A stretch of 64,000 nt of DNA from Streptococcus plurextorum DSM 22810 (GCF_000423745.1 NZ_AUIO01000006.1:1-64000), one strand, 5' to 3'. Positions 22,054-30,563 are shown, numbered from the stretch's first letter. Program-made: numbers and translations. Notes: generated from the letters alone by a model not told the origin.

Positions 22054-22161
22054 TGGGTTTGGGAGAATGTTTCTATTTTGCCTGTAAACATAAAATCGTA
22101 AGCATATTTTTTCCCTTATGGCCTAAAAAGGTTTATAATAATCGAACAGTTGAGGGAAATT

Positions 22162-22527
22162 ATGTATCAAGTTATTAAGTTATATGGGGATTTTGAACCC
22201 TGGTGGTTTTTAGATGATTGGAAAAAGGATATCATAGAAGAGTGGTCATTTTCTGATTTTGAAGGTGCTAAAGAGAAATATCTAGCACAATGGAAAAAAT
22301 TAAAAGAGGGCTTTCCCTACTTTGATAGCCGAGCGAACTATTTAGCGGCGTTTTGGGATAAAAATGAGAAGCGTTGGTGCGAAGAATGTGACGAAGATTT
22401 GCAACAGTATCACTCGATATTGTTACTGAAAGATGGAGACATCTTATCAGAGTCTCATCATGATGATGTCCTAAAAATGACGAATGCTAAGGAGCGAGTG
22501 CCATCGGCATGTCGTTTGGTGATTTAA
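22162..22527 (+). CDS. DUF1033 family protein
   Basis: A 121-residue soluble protein, rich in Trp and acidic residues (FEPWWFLDDWKKDIIEEW), of the DUF1033 family; function unknown. The start is the ATG at 22162 with TTGAGGGAAATT upstream; a TTG 12 nt earlier is less likely. In several other streptococci (for example S. pyogenes) this gene lies between rpoC and the comY/comG pilus operon. Here it is followed by a terminator hairpin and a decayed membrane-protein gene, and no com genes are in the window. Confidence 0.8.
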   Translation: MYQVIKLYGDFEPWWFLDDWKKDIIEEWSFSDFEGAKEKYLAQWKKLKEGFPYFDSRANYLAAFWDKNEKRWCEECDEDLQQYHSILLLKDGDILSESHHDDVLKMTNAKERVPSACRLVI

Positions 22528-22581
22528 TGCCTTTTAAATTCAATAAAGCCTCGAAAGCAAAAGTGCAAAGTGATAATCATT

Positions 22582-22627
22582 AAAAGACTTAAAATCAAGT
22601 TGAAATAACTCTGATTTTAAGTCTTTT
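22582..22627 (+). terminator. terminator downstream of DUF1033 gene
   Basis: Perfect 16-bp stem: AAAAGACTTAAAATCA and TGATTTTAAGTCTTTT around a 14-nt loop. Confidence 0.75.
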
Positions 22628-22786
22628 CTGTTAAAACAATCAGTCGTAGACTTCTGGAACACCCTATGTTTAGGTGTTAATCTTTTCTCTGCCAGTAAGA
22701 CGGCCTTGAAGTAATAACACCAAAAACACTGGACAGAAGTCACAAGGATATTGCCACAAATCAAATGAGTTGTCCATTAACTTGCC

Positions 22787-23033
22787 TTAGCGTTTCATTT
22801 CATTTTCTGCGATAGCTACTAATAACCATTGCCAGAACTAAACCAAGAATGGGATACCAAAATATGGGTTGAAAAAAGCGGGTATAATGACGAAGATGGC
22901 AATCTATTGAGCAATGATGGTCTCGTCATACATGAACCAATATGTCCAAAGAGCTAAGTATGGCATCCACAACAAACATAAAAATATTAATCGAGCGTTT
23001 TAGCGTTTTGATATCTTTGCTATAAATTAGCAT
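22787..23033 (-). pseudogene. decayed small membrane protein gene
   Basis: The ATG at 23033 has a plausible RBS (AAGGGGTGAGG). It reads MLIYSKDIKTLKRSINIF and then FVVDAILSSLDIL, then stops at TGA. The +1-shifted frame continues as LWTYWFMYDETIIAQ, stop, IAIFVIIPAFFNPYFGIPF, stop, FWQWLLVAIAENEMKR and ends at a normal TAA. Joined up, this is an about 80-residue protein with two hydrophobic segments broken by one frameshift and two nonsense codons. I do not recognise the family. It occupies most of an otherwise gene-free 740 bp between the DUF1033 gene and ctsR. Confidence 0.6.
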
Positions 23034-23231
23034 GCCCTCACCCCTTTTGTGCTTCTATTATATGATTCTTTTCTTGAAATCAAGCCATTTGACAGACTAT
23101 CGGCTCTTTTTCAAGGCGTTTTGATTTAGTGACTTGGTATTTCTTTCCCTCATTCCAATTGGTGACTTTCAAGTCCAATTAGGGAGGCTTTCCATTCTTG
23201 CTAAATAGTACAAAAGTCGAGCATTTTCTGA

Positions 23232-23256
23232 TATAATAAGGTCAGTATTAGTCAAA
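23232..23256 (+). promoter_or_regulatory. ctsR-clpC promoter -10 with CtsR operator
   Basis: TG-extended -10 (CTGATATAAT, -10 at 23232-23237) immediately followed by GGTCAGT-ATT-AGTCAAA (23240-23256). The latter fits the CtsR heptad repeat with a 3-nt spacer, one heptad being imperfect. The operator covers the transcription start, so the operon should be autorepressed by CtsR and induced by heat or protein stress. Confidence 0.8.
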
Positions 23257-23269
23257 CAAGGAGGTTGTG

Positions 23270-23725
23270 ATGGTTTTTAAAAACACGTCCGATAGCATTG
23301 AAGAGCACATTAAACAGCTCCTTGCTCAAACAGGAAAGGCAGAGATTCAACGCTCCCAGTTGGCTGAGGTATTTCGGGTTGTGCCTAGCCAGATTAATTA
23401 TGTCATTAAGACTCGTTTCACAGAGAGCAGGGGTTACCTGGTAGAGAGTAAGCGTGGTGGTGGTGGTTATATTCGTATTGCCAAACTAGCTTTTTCAGAT
23501 CAACATCATTTCATTGGTGAGTTGCTTAATAAATATTGTCAATCTCCTAGTGAACAAGTCTTTGCTGATTTGATGCAGTTGCTTTACAATGAAAAATTAC
23601 TCACTGAGCGTGAAGGAAATTTTCTTTTAGCCGTAACGAGTGATGACGTTTTAGGAGCAGATGCAGGAACGATTCGAGCGCGTCAGCTTAGAAAAATTCT
23701 TCAAAGATTAGATAGAAAAGGGTAA
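23270..23725 (+). CDS. ctsR: class III stress gene repressor CtsR
   Basis: Winged-helix repressor of clp and other stress genes; inactivated by heat and by Clp-dependent turnover. 151 residues. N-terminal DNA-binding domain with FRVVPSQINYVIKTRF, the glycine-rich wing RGGGGYIRI (the family's temperature-sensing tetraglycine is present), and a C-terminal dimer/McsB-interaction region. ATG at 23270 is favoured (AAGGAGG with 5-nt spacing); GTG at 23267 is too close. Two nucleotides separate it from clpC. No mcsA or mcsB lies between, as is usual in streptococci. Confidence 0.95.
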   Translation: MVFKNTSDSIEEHIKQLLAQTGKAEIQRSQLAEVFRVVPSQINYVIKTRFTESRGYLVESKRGGGGYIRIAKLAFSDQHHFIGELLNKYCQSPSEQVFADLMQLLYNEKLLTEREGNFLLAVTSDDVLGADAGTIRARQLRKILQRLDRKG

Positions 23726-23727
23726 TT

Positions 23728-26172
23728 ATGGTCGAATATTCAGTAAAAATGCGGGAAGTTTTCCGTCTTGGACAGGAGCAAGCTGCACGATATGACAGTT
23801 TGTATTTGGAGAGTTGGCATCTCCTATTGGCGATGGTTTCATTGCATGATTCGGTAGCAGGATTGACCTTTGCAGAATACGAGGAAAGCATTCGCGTTGA
23901 GGAGTATGAAGCGGCAGCTATTTTGGCTATTGGAAAAGCACCGCAGGATAATCTGAAACTAGGAGACACCTTGCGTCCAAATTCTAAGGCGTTGAGTGAA
24001 CTCTTAGATCAAGCGCATGCTATTGCACAAACCATCCATGCTAAAGAGGTGGGAACAGAACATGTCCTCTTTGCTATGCTACTCAATCAAGACCTTTTGG
24101 CGACTCGAATTTTGGAATTGGCTGGATTTAAGGGGAAAGACGATGGCAATTCGCTACGCTTGATTGATCTTAGAAAGACCTTGGAGCGTCACGCAGGGAT
24201 TAGCAAAGAAGACCTTAAGGCGATTCACGATATGAGAAAGCCTAAAAAAGCTAAAAATGGTGGTGGGTTCTCAGATATGATGAAGCCGCCGAGCACAGCG
24301 GGGGAACTTTCTGATTTCACGCGTGATTTGTCGGCAATGGCAGAGCAGGGACTTTTGGATCCAGTGGTCGGTCGTGACAAAGAAATTACTCGGATGATTC
24401 AAGTCTTGAGCCGTAAGACTAAGAACAATCCCGTCTTAGTTGGAGATGCTGGTGTCGGAAAAACAGCTCTGGCTTATGGACTGGCTCAACGTATCGCCAC
24501 TGGAGAGACACCACTAGAACTACAGCATATGAGAGTACTAGAGCTTGATATGATGTCAGTAGTTGCAGGGACGCGATTCCGTGGAGATTTTGAGGAACGG
24601 ATGAATCAAATCATCGAAGATATTGAGACTGACGGGAAAATCATTCTATTTATCGATGAACTGCATACCATTATGGGGACTGGCAGTGGTGTAGATGCGA
24701 CGCTTGATGCAGCCAATATCTTGAAACCAGCTCTATCGCGAGGGACTCTCCATATGGTTGGGGCAACGACGCAGGCAGAGTATCAAAAGCATTTGGAAAA
24801 AGATGCTGCCCTTTCGCGTCGTTTTGCCAAGATAGTGATTGAAGAACCTACCGAAGCGGATACTGTCACTATTTTGAAAGGGTTACGTCCAAGCTATGAA
24901 TCTTTTCATAAGGTTAGTATTTCAGATGATACTATTGAGACAGCAGTACGAGTAGCTCACCGCTATTTGACTAGCAAAAAGTTACCTGATTCAGCTATTG
25001 ACCTTTTGGATGAAGCTAGCGCTACGGTACAGATCATGTCTAAACGTCAGACAGAGGAGATGTTGACGCCTCTTGATTTAGCGCTGATTTCAGGTGATTT
25101 TGATCAGGTGGTCAGACAGGTCAAAGCTTCAAAGGCAATCAAAGCACCTGAAGCTATTGTTGTGACAGAAGAGCATGTTCTCAATACGCTTAGTCGCTTG
25201 TCGGGCATTCCGGTTGAGAAAATGACCCAGAAAGATAGTCAGAAATACCTTAATTTGGAAAAAGAGTTACACAAGCGTGTCATTGGACAAGATGAGGCGG
25301 TTTCAGCAATTAGTCGTGCCATTCGTCGCAACCAGTCTGGTATTAGGACAGGCAAACGTCCTATCGGATCATTTATGTTTTTAGGACCAACAGGTGTTGG
25401 AAAGACAGAGCTTGCTAAGGCTTTGGCAGAGCTACTCTTTGATGATGAGTCTGCTTTGATTCGTTTTGACATGTCTGAGTACATGGAAAAATTTGCAGCC
25501 AGTCGCTTAAACGGTGCCCCTCCAGGCTATGTTGGTTATGATGAAGGTGGGGAGTTGACAGAGAAAGTTAGAAATAAGCCTTATTCTGTCCTACTTTTTG
25601 ATGAGGTTGAAAAGGCTCACCCAGACATTTTTAACCTTCTTCTGCAGGTGCTTGATGACGGTGTTTTGACCGATAGTCGTGGGCGTAAGGTTGATTTTTC
25701 AAATACAATTATCATTATGACTTCAAACTTAGGAGCCACAGCACTTCGTGACGATAAGACCGTTGGATTTGGAACAAAAGCTCTTGCTCATGACTACGAG
25801 GCCATGCAAAAGCGTATCTTTGAAGAATTAAAAAAAGCTTATCGTCCAGAATTTCTCAATCGTATTGATGAAAAAGTGGTTTTCCATAGTTTATCCGAAG
25901 CCAACATGCAAGACATCGTTAAAGTGATGGTCAAGCCATTGGTAGCAAGCCTTGCTGAAAAAGGCATTAGTCTGAAATTCCAAGCATCTGCCCTGAAGCG
26001 TTTAGCTGAAATGGGCTATGATGTGGAGATGGGGGCTCGTCCTTTACGACGTCGTTTGCAAACGGAGGTTGAAGACCATTTGGCAGAGTTACTATTATCA
26101 GGCCATCTACAAGCAGGACACACCTTGAAAATTGGTGTGCAAAAAGGTAAACTAAAATTTGATATCATCTAA
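23728..26172 (+). CDS. clpC: ATP-dependent Clp protease ATP-binding subunit ClpC
   Basis: AAA+ unfoldase of the HSP100 class that feeds ClpP. 814 residues: N-terminal double Clp-N repeat (1-150), AAA+ domain 1 (Walker A GDAGVGKTAL, Walker B IILFIDELHT), a middle coiled region near residue 450, and AAA+ domain 2 (Walker A GPTGVGKTEL, Walker B VLLFDEVEKAHPD, arginine-finger region). In domain 2 the substrate pore loop is GAPPGYVGYDEGG. Second gene of the CtsR-controlled operon. Intact, with a terminator structure downstream. Confidence 0.95.
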   Translation: MVEYSVKMREVFRLGQEQAARYDSLYLESWHLLLAMVSLHDSVAGLTFAEYEESIRVEEYEAAAILAIGKAPQDNLKLGDTLRPNSKALSELLDQAHAIAQTIHAKEVGTEHVLFAMLLNQDLLATRILELAGFKGKDDGNSLRLIDLRKTLERHAGISKEDLKAIHDMRKPKKAKNGGGFSDMMKPPSTAGELSDFTRDLSAMAEQGLLDPVVGRDKEITRMIQVLSRKTKNNPVLVGDAGVGKTALAYGLAQRIATGETPLELQHMRVLELDMMSVVAGTRFRGDFEERMNQIIEDIETDGKIILFIDELHTIMGTGSGVDATLDAANILKPALSRGTLHMVGATTQAEYQKHLEKDAALSRRFAKIVIEEPTEADTVTILKGLRPSYESFHKVSISDDTIETAVRVAHRYLTSKKLPDSAIDLLDEASATVQIMSKRQTEEMLTPLDLALISGDFDQVVRQVKASKAIKAPEAIVVTEEHVLNTLSRLSGIPVEKMTQKDSQKYLNLEKELHKRVIGQDEAVSAISRAIRRNQSGIRTGKRPIGSFMFLGPTGVGKTELAKALAELLFDDESALIRFDMSEYMEKFAASRLNGAPPGYVGYDEGGELTEKVRNKPYSVLLFDEVEKAHPDIFNLLLQVLDDGVLTDSRGRKVDFSNTIIIMTSNLGATALRDDKTVGFGTKALAHDYEAMQKRIFEELKKAYRPEFLNRIDEKVVFHSLSEANMQDIVKVMVKPLVASLAEKGISLKFQASALKRLAEMGYDVEMGARPLRRRLQTEVEDHLAELLLSGHLQAGHTLKIGVQKGKLKFDII

Positions 26173-26176
26173 AAAG

Positions 26177-26201
26177 AACCTCGCGTTAGTGAACGCGGGG
26201 T
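26177..26201 (+). terminator. clpC terminator-like hairpin, proximal copy
   Basis: AACCTCGCGTT-AGT-GAACGCGGGGTT, directly after clpC but without a T-run. It is nearly identical in sequence to the hairpin at 26462-26491. Confidence 0.6.
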
Positions 26202-26212
26202 TCAAATTGAAG

Positions 26213-26447
26213 AAAAAGTTCTTTTGATACTTTTCTTAAGTGGTGCGGACGGTAGCGACTTCCTCCTTAATTCCATACCTAATTTTTGAGCCTAGGACCT
26301 CAAAAATTCTTGGTGGTGGAAATACTAATAGTCTTGCCACTTTCATCAGGTCGAAAAGTATCTGATGTGGTTCGCTTTCACTCGCAAAATCGGTAACCCT
26401 ATCTCAAATTAGCAGAGCTTTTCAGTTTGTTTAAACGGAAAATAAAG
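26213..26447 (-). repeat. dispersed intergenic repeat, copy B
   Basis: Reverse complement aligns along its whole length with 5600-5830 and in two blocks with 56911-57063. Fullest copy: includes GATTTTGCGAGTGAAAG, ACATCAGATACTTTTCG, CCTAGGCTCAAAAATTAGG and TTAAGGAGGAAGTCGCTACC. No open frame survives. It lies between two copies of the clpC terminator hairpin, suggesting insertion with duplication of the target. Confidence 0.65.
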
Positions 26448-26461
26448 TTTGTCTACACTCT

Positions 26462-26491
26462 AAACCTCGCGTCAATGAACGCGAGGTTTTT
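26462..26491 (+). terminator. clpC terminator hairpin, distal copy
   Basis: AAACCTCGCGT-CAATGA-ACGCGAGGTTTTT, a perfect 11-bp stem with a short T-run. It also faces the converging lipoprotein gene. Confidence 0.75.
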
Positions 26492-26499
26492 GTCTAGCA

Positions 26500-27075
26500 T
26501 TAATTTCTAGTGAAAGGATGGGCATCTGCATTAATATCTTGACCGATTAAGATACGATCGGCAGGAGTCACATCTCCGAAGTGTGGGTTAGGGATGCCCC
26601 CCGGGATGACCATGAAAGCAGCGCCACCAACTTCAGAGTCTGGGTTATAAATGGAAGTCACAAAGGTCTTGTCACTAAGAAATCCCTTCCCTAACTTTAA
26701 TGAGCCCTCTCGTATCGAGCTGGTCACCTGTCCGTCATTGGAAATGGTGATGGTTTCTCCGAGGTCGTTAGACCAAGAGCCAGCAATGGATGAGAAGTCA
26801 TTATTTGCCAGAGCTTTGATGTTGATTGTTGAGGTACTTTGGCTTGAACTTGCTTCGGTTTGTGTGACAGTAGTCGCTGTCGTTTCCTCGGTTTGAACAG
26901 AGGTTGTTTCAAGGGTAGTTGTTGCTATCTCTTTTTTCTTTGTATGAGTAGTGGTCTGGCTACTTTTGCTTGCATTGGTTGTCGTTGAGGTTGTTTCTTC
27001 CTTTTTGCTACAAGCACCTAACAAACAGAGGCTAGTTAACAGCGTCATGGCGGTAAGTTTTTGATAGTTTTTCAT
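26500..27075 (-). CDS. DUF6287-type lipoprotein
   Basis: Predicted surface lipoprotein of 191 residues: signal peptide with lipobox LLGAC (Cys about 22), a Thr/Ser/Gln-rich spacer of about 60 residues (low complexity, probably crossing the wall), then a globular domain with INIKALANNDFSSIAGSW, the motif of DUF6287 domains seen in streptococcal lipoproteins. The function is unknown. RBS GGAGATTGC. Monocistronic between dusB and the clpC terminator, reading toward clpC. Confidence 0.75.
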   Translation of the reverse strand: MKNYQKLTAMTLLTSLCLLGACSKKEETTSTTTNASKSSQTTTHTKKKEIATTTLETTSVQTEETTATTVTQTEASSSQSTSTINIKALANNDFSSIAGSWSNDLGETITISNDGQVTSSIREGSLKLGKGFLSDKTFVTSIYNPDSEVGGAAFMVIPGGIPNPHFGDVTPADRILIGQDINADAHPFTRN

Positions 27076-27167
27076 AGCAATCTCCTTCTTGTATTTTGAC
27101 TTTTCGGCAACATTATATTACAAAAATATTTCAAAATCAATAAATTTTGTCATTTTTGTAACAAAAA

Positions 27168-27210
27168 ACCAACTACCGATAGATAGTTGGATAGTTGGAT
27201 AGTTGGATAG
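27168..27210 (-). terminator. dusB terminator with tandemly repeated 5' arm
   Basis: On the minus strand three tandem CCAACTAT units are followed by CTATCGG, TAGTTGG and TTTTTTG. Any of the three units can pair with the single TAGTTGG arm. On the plus strand it appears as ATAGTTGG repeats. Confidence 0.65.
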
Positions 27211-27212
27211 TT

Positions 27213-28190
27213 TTAGCGTAAGCTGTCAAAGTGACCCTGTACTTCAGAAAAAGTCTCAGCCTTAGCCACCGCAGAACGAACCTTGGCAGCGCCAGATGTT
27301 CCACGAAGATAGTAGGGAGCTAGTCCGCGAAATTCACGTACAGCAACTTTTTCACCTTTGAGGTTAACCAATCGGCGCAAGTGCTCTTCGGCAATGTCTA
27401 GTTTTTTGACAAATGGAAGATCAGGCAATTCTTGCCCTGTTTCAAAGAAATGGTTGATTTGGGTAAAGAGGTGTGGGTTGTTGAGTGCTGCGCGCCCAAT
27501 CATGACGGCATCAACCCCCAGCTCCTCGATCATAAACTTAGCATCTTGAACGCTACGCACATCGCCATTTCCGATAAAAGGAATAGTTGTAATGGCTTTG
27601 GAAACACGGGCTAAGGTTTCATGATCACAGCTACCTGTGTACATCTGCTCGCGGGTACGTCCGTGCATGGCAAGGGCGGCTACTCCGCCAGCTTCAGCTG
27701 CTAGCGCATTTTCTACGGCAAGTGAGTTGTCTGCCCAGCCAGTTCTCATTTTGACGGTTAGAGGAATATCAAGGACAGAGGTTACTTCTTTAACGATATG
27801 GTAAATTTTATCTGGATCTTTCAACCACTTAGCGCCAGCTTCATTTTTAACAACCTTATTGACAGGGCACCCCATGTTAATGTCTACGATGTCAGCTTTG
27901 GTATTGTTTTGGATGAAATCTGCTGCGCGTTTCAATCCTTCAGCATCGCCTCCAAAGAGTTGAATAGACATAGGGTGTTCATTGTCATCGATATGGAGCA
28001 TGTGAAGGGTCTTTTCATTGTTGTAGAGGAGCCCTTTTTCAGAAATCATCTCCATGACGACTAGTCCGGCTCCAAATTCTTTGGCGATGGTGCGAAAGGC
28101 GGAGTTAGTGACACCGGCCATAGGAGCTAAGACGGTACGGTGTGGAATTTCAACCTTCCCAATCATGAAAGAGGAATTGAGTTTAGTCAT
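27213..28190 (-). CDS. dusB: tRNA-dihydrouridine synthase
   Basis: FMN enzyme that reduces uridines in the tRNA D-loop. 325 residues from the ATG at 28190 ([20 protein letters not shown]), chosen for GGAGGAG upstream and family N-terminus; the longer frame back to 28265 lies inside hslO. Catalytic Cys in [19 protein letters not shown]/tRNA residues in [11 protein letters not shown] and IGNGDVRS; C-terminal helical domain includes [11 protein letters not shown]. It overlaps hslO by 8 nt. The hslO-dusB pair is common in streptococci. Confidence 0.93.
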   Translation of the reverse strand: MTKLNSSFMIGKVEIPHRTVLAPMAGVTNSAFRTIAKEFGAGLVVMEMISEKGLLYNNEKTLHMLHIDDNEHPMSIQLFGGDAEGLKRAADFIQNNTKADIVDINMGCPVNKVVKNEAGAKWLKDPDKIYHIVKEVTSVLDIPLTVKMRTGWADNSLAVENALAAEAGGVAALAMHGRTREQMYTGSCDHETLARVSKAITTIPFIGNGDVRSVQDAKFMIEELGVDAVMIGRAALNNPHLFTQINHFFETGQELPDLPFVKKLDIAEEHLRRLVNLKGEKVAVREFRGLAPYYLRGTSGAAKVRSAVAKAETFSEVQGHFDSLR

Positions 28191-29049
28191 TGATGAGCTC
28201 CTCCAATTCTTCTTGGGTAAAGGTATAAGTTGTTTCGCAAAATTGGCAAGTAATCTCAGCACCATGATCTTCTTGTGCCATGGCTTTTAACTCTGTACTT
28301 CCGAGAGTTATCAAAGCGGCTTCGAAGCGCTCACGAGAGCAATCACAGGCGAAGCTAATGGCTTCCTCAGAGAGACGTTTGAAATCATCGTCTCCGTAAA
28401 TGGCATTTAGTAAAGCATCGATGTGATTCTCTGATTTAAGGAGAGTAGAGATGGCAGGCATTTCTTGAATGCGTTTTTCGTAGCGTGCGATCTCCTCTTC
28501 GCTAGCGCCAGGTAACACTTGTAGCATAAAGCCACCGGCTACTGTGACAAGGTCATTTTCATCCAAGAGAACATTGAGACCAACCGCAGAAGGGGTTTGC
28601 TCAGATTCGGTCAGGTAGTAAGCAAAGTCTTCACCAATTTCCCCAGAAATTAGTGGTGTAGTTGAAGTATATGGGTTTCCAGTGCCGTAGTCTGTGATGA
28701 CCACGAAGTGACCATTCCCCATAAATGGACCGACAAGGACTTCACCAGTAGCTGTTTTTTTGACATCAACATCTTTGTTTTGGATATAACCTTTGACATG
28801 ACCGTTTGTATCAGCCACGGAGATGACATGCCCGAAAGAGCTGTCTCCAATCACCTTAACGGTTACCTTAGTGTCACCTTTTTGGTTGGCTGCTAGCATC
28901 AAGTTAGCGATGAGGGTGCGTCCCAAAGCGACAGTTGAACTCGCTAGGGTTTGGTGATGTTTTTGGGCTGTTCTTACCGTTTCAGTGGCATCAAGCACAT
29001 AGGCACGGAAGGCGCCTGATTCTGCAATAGTTTTAATAATCTTATCCAT
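28183..29049 (-). CDS. hslO: redox-regulated chaperone Hsp33
   Basis: Holdase activated by oxidation, protecting proteins under oxidative and heat stress. 288 residues from the ATG at 29049 ([20 protein letters not shown], the family start). The C-terminal zinc-binding redox switch is complete: [10 protein letters not shown] (CxC) and [10 protein letters not shown] (CxxC). The upstream in-frame ATG at 29073 overlaps the promoter and has no RBS. The -10 (TGCTATAAT) ends 7 nt before the chosen ATG and no Shine-Dalgarno is present, so the message may be leaderless. Confidence 0.93.
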   Translation of the reverse strand: MDKIIKTIAESGAFRAYVLDATETVRTAQKHHQTLASSTVALGRTLIANLMLAANQKGDTKVTVKVIGDSSFGHVISVADTNGHVKGYIQNKDVDVKKTATGEVLVGPFMGNGHFVVITDYGTGNPYTSTTPLISGEIGEDFAYYLTESEQTPSAVGLNVLLDENDLVTVAGGFMLQVLPGASEEEIARYEKRIQEMPAISTLLKSENHIDALLNAIYGDDDFKRLSEEAISFACDCSRERFEAALITLGSTELKAMAQEDHGAEITCQFCETTYTFTQEELEELIND

Positions 29050-29056
29050 AAAGAAT

Positions 29057-29062
29057 ATTATA
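29057..29062 (-). promoter_or_regulatory. TG-extended -10 directly before hslO
   Basis: On the minus strand ATATGCTATAAT, then ATTCTTT, then the ATG. Spacing would place the transcript start at the start codon. Confidence 0.55.
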
Positions 29063-29073
29063 GCATATCTCAT

Positions 29074-29418
29074 CAGAAAATCAGGCGAGTATGCCCCTGG
29101 TTTTGAAGAATTGGGGGACCATTCGTGGTAGTGTTATCTTTTGCCATGGTTTTAGGTAAATTAGGGACACACTTTGATTTCCAATCCGCTTAGATGTGCT
29201 ATTTGGAACGAAAGCAATGTTTGATTGATGTCAGCTAAGCGATTAGGGCATCTAGATCCTTTGTAGAATGAAAAATGCCTGGAAGAAGTCCGTCTTAGGC
29301 ATTTGGTTATTCAGATAAATGTGATACGATTGGTGTCAGCTGCCCCGTGGTTATCTTGATTATCATGCTTTCGCTTTTTACCATAAATCTGAGGACGTCT
29401 CGGATTTATAATGGCTGT
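29074..29418. other. gap between hslO and the lipoprotein gene
   Basis: No gene is supported. It contains two inverted repeats: AAATGCCT/AGGCATTT near 29271-29302 and ATAAATCTGAG/CTCGGATTTAT near 29383-29409. The latter lies just past the lipoprotein stop and may act as its terminator, though it lacks a clear U-run. Confidence 0.4.
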
Positions 29419-30243
29419 TTATTCGCTAGCAATAAGACCGTGAGCGTTGGCTAAACCAAACTCTGTCAAATCGTAGTTGGCCACTTTTTCTCCTGTAGCA
29501 TTAACTTCGATAAGGTGTTTAGCAAATAAGAAATAGTATCGCTCATTGAGCATGGTAAAAGCAGACGAGAAGGTTTCTTCAGTTGCGATTTCTGAGAAAG
29601 GGACCGTATGCTCCATCTCGCTATCTAGATTGTAGATGGTCCAATGTATAGCAGGAAGTGCATTCTGTTCGTGGGAGATTAATAAATTATTGTGAACAGG
29701 ATCGTGGTAAATGGCTAAAGGATAGCTTGTCGATAATTGGATGTATTCCTTCTGACGTGTGGCTAAATCGTAAACTAGAATAGTATTCCCGCCGATGAAG
29801 CCATCTGCATTTTTCCCTGCAATGGTGCCTGACAGATAGAGTTTCTTTTCAACAGCTGTCGCGTAGTAGTAGTCGCCATCTGTCGTAGAAGTGTAGGTGT
29901 CATTGCCCTCGGCAGAAACAAAGTCTTCTGTTAAGATTGTTTTGTCAATTTTTGCCACATATGATTTAAATTGATCGTCAGGTTTTGTTTTGGCAAAATA
30001 GAGGCCATCAGTTGCTGACACAAATCCCTCCGACCAATAGCTCAAATGTTGGGCTCGTTCTAAGGTTTCTACTTTTTGTAATGTTCCATCTTGTTGATTA
30101 AAGGTATGGATTGTATTGGTGTCAAAGATTGCTAACTGATAGGGTTTACTTGCTGTCTGTGCTGTTTTTTGATTTCCCTGACAACCAAAGAGTAGTAGGG
30201 AAAAACAGATAGCTAAAAAAGATTTTAGATACAATTTAGCCAT
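29419..30243 (-). CDS. uncharacterised secreted lipoprotein
   Basis: 274 residues: signal peptide with lipobox LLLFGC (Cys about 21), then a beta-rich domain. Repeated short segments such as LSYWSEGFVSATDGLYFAK, TDGDYYYATAVEKKLYLSG and NERYYFLFAKHLIEVNATG look like blades of a beta-propeller; this is an inference from pattern, not a family match. No function recognised. RBS AAAGGAAAT. It starts 12 nt after the stop of the papain-like pseudogene, so the two probably formed one unit behind peptide gene copy 1. It could therefore be controlled by the Rgg/peptide circuit. Confidence 0.7.
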   Translation of the reverse strand: MAKLYLKSFLAICFSLLLFGCQGNQKTAQTASKPYQLAIFDTNTIHTFNQQDGTLQKVETLERAQHLSYWSEGFVSATDGLYFAKTKPDDQFKSYVAKIDKTILTEDFVSAEGNDTYTSTTDGDYYYATAVEKKLYLSGTIAGKNADGFIGGNTILVYDLATRQKEYIQLSTSYPLAIYHDPVHNNLLISHEQNALPAIHWTIYNLDSEMEHTVPFSEIATEETFSSAFTMLNERYYFLFAKHLIEVNATGEKVANYDLTEFGLANAHGLIASE

Positions 30244-30254
30244 AGATATTTCCT

Positions 30255-30476
30255 TTATTTATTTCTAAAAATCAGGGTGGTTTCACCAGAATCCATCAGT
30301 TCAAATGGATGAATCGGTGTTCCCCAAGCCCATGTTCCGATATCGACATCGGTTACATCTTTATAAGCAGCTCAGACGAGATGGGAGCAGTAGAAAGCGT
30401 CGCGACGACCGATATTCCAAAAATTATTATTGTAAGGCTTACCGATTTGTTTGGCAGCCCATTCGGCGCTTTCATA
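30255..30476 (-). pseudogene. C-terminal remnant of a YiiX/C92-type papain-like hydrolase
   Basis: In frame on the minus strand, directly after the stop of peptide ORF copy 1: ESAEWAAKQIGKPYNNNFW, NIGRRDAFYCSHLV, TGA, AAYKDVTDVDIGTWAWG and then TPIHPFELMDSGETTLIF, to a TAA at 30255. GKPYN plus FYCSxLVW-AYK is characteristic of permuted papain-fold (NlpC/P60-related, YiiX/YebB) amidases. The Cys would be the nucleophile. The stop replaces the conserved Trp (TGG to TGA), and the N-terminal half is missing. The sequence is otherwise clean, so loss is fairly recent. Confidence 0.65.
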
Positions 30477-30563
30477 TTACCAAGGGAACCATTCCCACCG
30501 ATCGAAAGCGACTTCAGATATTGAGAAAAGAAGGAGTGTTAATTTTAAGAAAGTATTTTTCAT
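30477..30563 (-). CDS. putative pheromone precursor peptide, copy 1
   Basis: 28 codons. It differs from copy 2 at two residues: Ser20 to Phe and Trp22 to Arg, so the C-terminus reads EVAFDRWEWFPW. Same N-terminus (MKNTFLK, then a hydrophobic stretch) and the same AAAGGTGG ribosome site seven nucleotides before the ATG. The WW pair is lost but WEW remains. It may be a second signal, an antagonist or a decaying copy. Confidence 0.55.
   Translation of the reverse strand: MKNTFLKLTLLLFSISEVAFDRWEWFPW

Noticed and set aside
22540..22764. Minus-strand frame of 74 codons after the DUF1033 gene
   Set aside because: No RBS, unusual composition, and it spans the perfect 16-bp terminator hairpin.
29100..29265. 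Short plus-strand piece reading SAKRLGHLDP, like the tail of a tyrosine recombinase
   Set aside because: Only about ten residues match a general integrase pattern, with stops just before and after; too little to call an integrase remnant.
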